A DNA stretch of 64,000 nucleotides from Nymphaea colorata (lineage: Eukaryota > Streptophyta > Magnoliopsida > Nymphaeales > Nymphaeaceae), in the NCBI RefSeq assembly GCF_008831285.2, contig NC_045138.2, positions 14,954,571 to 15,018,570 on the forward strand. The letters run 5' to 3'. A model generated the notes under the pieces. That model was not told the DNA's origin. It ran no database searches and saw only the letters and a list, made by a program, of their open reading frames with translations. This document shows positions 61,850 through 64,000 of this stretch, one piece after another. Within the stretch, counting starts at the first letter, position 1, and each line of letters begins with the position of its first letter. Made by a program: the position numbers and the translations under genes.

Positions 61850-62620
61850 ACCTAGAAGCAAGGGAATCTTGTCCTATGTAAAAATTTCCTTTTCACAAAG
61901 ATCTAAACGTGAGATAATCGCTTTGAACCTGAAATTTTTCAGGTTTTCTTGAGATAATGTCGACAAGTTAGTGGCAGGTAAATGTAAAAAGAATATGTAA
62001 CTGTTCTAGATATATAGCATAAAAATGTGCAGCAAACTTTTCCATACTACAGCAGACAAAACAGATTACCGGATATCTATTTTGGTGCATTATTGATTTT
62101 TCTAAGGCAAGCACTAGTTTCGAAAAAGTGTGCCTCCAAGGTCCTATATTGACTGAAAAAATATCAACGTGAACTCGGGCTTAATTAGATAACTGGTTGG
62201 TTAACTTGATCAACAAAGTATTCATTAATCTAATTCTGAAGCAACTCTGCAGGGGGTAGTTCCCTATCTAATTAATGTAGCGCGTTTTTAACATGGTTTA
62301 TTTATCAATCTAATTGGCTTTAATCACATTAGAGGAATCCTAACTTTCAAATTTTGGCAACATTATGAGGTACCCTTCAAGGTTGTCCTAATAATCAAAC
62401 AAGTAACTTCTTCTATATATATATATATGAGAGATTCAAGATAATAGCACTATTATGGCGAAGATATTATCTTATTACTTTGCAACCTTAAATAGCATAA
62501 ATATGAGGCTGCACTGGAAAATTCTCCAGTCAAGGTTTGACATATCGAAGTCCGTTAAAGGCGAATAGGATCTTTGACAGCTTTCTACGCAAAAGGGATG
62601 GTAGAGAGTTGTCCTTTGCC
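61850..62620. other. Intergenic, nothing recognised
   Basis: AT-rich sequence; no gene, structured RNA or element ends found. Confidence 0.45.
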
Positions 62621-62623
62621 CTG

Positions 62624-62626
62624 TTG

Positions 62627-62673
<47 letters not shown>

Positions 62674-62678
62674 TATAT
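62624..62678. repeat. TA microsatellite
   Basis: About 25 TA units with one TG interruption (ATGTATAT). Confidence 0.92.
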
Positions 62679-62851
62679 GACCCACACAATGCACAAGTGG
62701 TTGTTTGTTGGTTAGAGGACACAAAGTACATGTTTATTTCCTATAATAAGCTAAGCCCAGCCCATTGCTATTTTTCTGGTTGACGTCAAGCTTTACTCTC
62801 CACAAATGGGTGACCAAAATCCCAAATCTTGCCATGAGGTTGCACCTTTCA

Positions 62852-62853
<2 letters not shown>

Positions 62854-62921
<68 letters not shown>
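62854..62921. repeat. TA microsatellite
   Basis: About 33 uninterrupted TA units, the longest in the window. Confidence 0.93.
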
Positions 62922-62922
<1 letters not shown>

Positions 62923-63810
62923 AGAATTTGCTTTCAAAGTCTCGTATGTTTTATGGTCATGGAACCTCAGATATTAAATGATTTACATATGAAAAGGCAA
63001 CCCAGTTCCGCCGTTGGTTCGGGAACTGGAGGGCCGGCCTCCCTTTCTCTAGGGCGACTATCGGCGGCGGTGGTGGAAACAGATGAAGAAAGGAAAAAAT
63101 AAAAAAATAAAATCTGAGATGAATGGCTTTAATTTGATGTATGATCTTGAATGGCGGTGCAATCATTCAATAAACGAGAGAGAGCTTCCCCAAAATATCA
63201 TAAATTCTTTAGCCATTTAACTGTAGCTAATTAATTTTACAGCGCGTTCCGTTGTTGGTGGTGTGATCGTTCGTCTGAGTTCGGTCAATTTAGTTGTTTT
63301 AATATTTAATGTGTCACAAAGTCAGGGTGGGATTTAAACTTTAGTTGGTTCCGCCCTTGGATGGGAGGATCTCTAATTCACAAGCCTGAAATTTGTAAAT
63401 TTCAGGTCCAATAGGAAAGGGTTTGATCTTGAATGCGATCTCGAATACACAATCGAAGCATTAGCAGGAAATTTCCTCCCGCGACTGATGGGTGCCGCCA
63501 CACGTAAGATGAAATCGGAGATATGATGAACACCGAAGAAGAGAAGAGAATCAAGAGACTTTTTGTCTCGCCCGTATGTACTCCATTCAAACAACACATT
63601 ATCCTCGATGAAAACCCACTAAAATGTGTGGGTTTTAACTTTTTTCCGTTTTCTTTCACACCTATGAAGTCCACCATAAGCCAAAGCCCACCGTAAAACA
63701 AGCAAACATACATATATAAATAAATAGGAAAATTGAATGGTTCCTTTAGTTTTTGATAGTCAATCAACTATTTAATCAAGACCCTCCAATCACACATGAT
63801 GGATGGTTAC
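62922..63810. other. Intergenic, weakly coding-like patches
   Basis: About 62988-63100 reads RQPSSAVGSGTGGPASLSLG in one plus frame. About 63418-63525 reads FDLECDLEYTIEALAGNFLP in one plus frame. Neither has a start, partner exons or a recognisable family, so no gene is called. Confidence 0.35.

Positions 63811-63811
<1 letters not shown>

Positions 63812-63847
<36 letters not shown>
63812..63847. repeat. GA microsatellite
   Basis: About 17 GA units. Confidence 0.92.
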
Positions 63848-63849
<2 letters not shown>

Positions 63850-64000
63850 TTTTGTCATTTAAAATTAATGTACACTTTTTTTTTAATCGGAAGACTTTTT
63901 GGATCCACGATTGGCAATGGACAAGAAGGAAAGGCAACGAATCCGGTGGACTCAATCATGCCGAAGATGGGAACATGTGGAATTCAAATTCATTTATGTT

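Noticed and set aside
63418-63525. Frame FDLECDLEYTIEALAGNFLP as a gene fragment
   Set aside because: It is a single short open stretch with no splice partners and no family I recognise; chance cannot be excluded.

Overview
This is a window of nuclear DNA from a flowering plant. The genes have GT-AG introns, the intergenic DNA is AT-rich and full of TA microsatellites and small transposons, and every recognisable protein belongs to a plant family. I cannot name the species. There is no operon, CRISPR array, rRNA or phage. I saw no tRNA, but I could not run a covariance search.

Layout. (1) 1-4370: intergenic, with old repeats. (2) 4371-11577, plus strand: a ten-exon gene for a LONESOME HIGHWAY (LHW)-type atypical bHLH regulator, with an upstream ORF in its leader. 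(3) 11578-15464: intergenic, with two weak coding-like scraps. (4) 15465-~21510: block B, copy 1, which carries an intact six-exon ALMT-type anion channel gene on the minus strand. (5) ~21510-29300: gene-poor, with a broken WD40/BEACH-type (GFS12-like) scrap on the minus strand. (6) 29996-32325, plus: calnexin. (7) 33381-36945, plus: an HDA8-type histone deacetylase. (8) 37534-~47315: a chimeric duplication. A ~770-bp copy of the promoter and first codons of the LRAT-domain gene (block A) is fused to a second, decayed copy of block B. That ALMT copy has a nonsense codon, several frameshifts, a 3-kb insertion in exon 1 and a small hAT-type MITE. (9) 47329-48346: a ~1-kb near-perfect palindrome (foldback element). 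(10) 50565-51758: three exons of a broken IQM (calmodulin-binding family) gene. (11) 52534-54642, plus: an LRAT/NC-domain protein gene, with the presumed parent of block A directly upstream. (12) 54643-64000: mostly non-genic, with an 850-bp tandem duplication, a 373-bp hAT-like MITE, TA and GA microsatellites, and one possible small three-exon gene on the minus strand.

The five full genes (LHW, ALMT, calnexin, HDA8, LRAT) are unrelated housekeeping or developmental genes, each with its own promoter; nothing suggests they act as a unit. The most informative structure is the duplication history. Block A and block B were joined at a microhomology junction. Copy 2 then decayed and received transposons that copy 1 lacks, so the order of events can be read. 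I did not find a convincing new molecular system. The palindrome with outward-facing TATA motifs and the unrecognised small gene are the least explained items.

Exon borders were read by eye from splice signals and frame, so single-base errors are possible.
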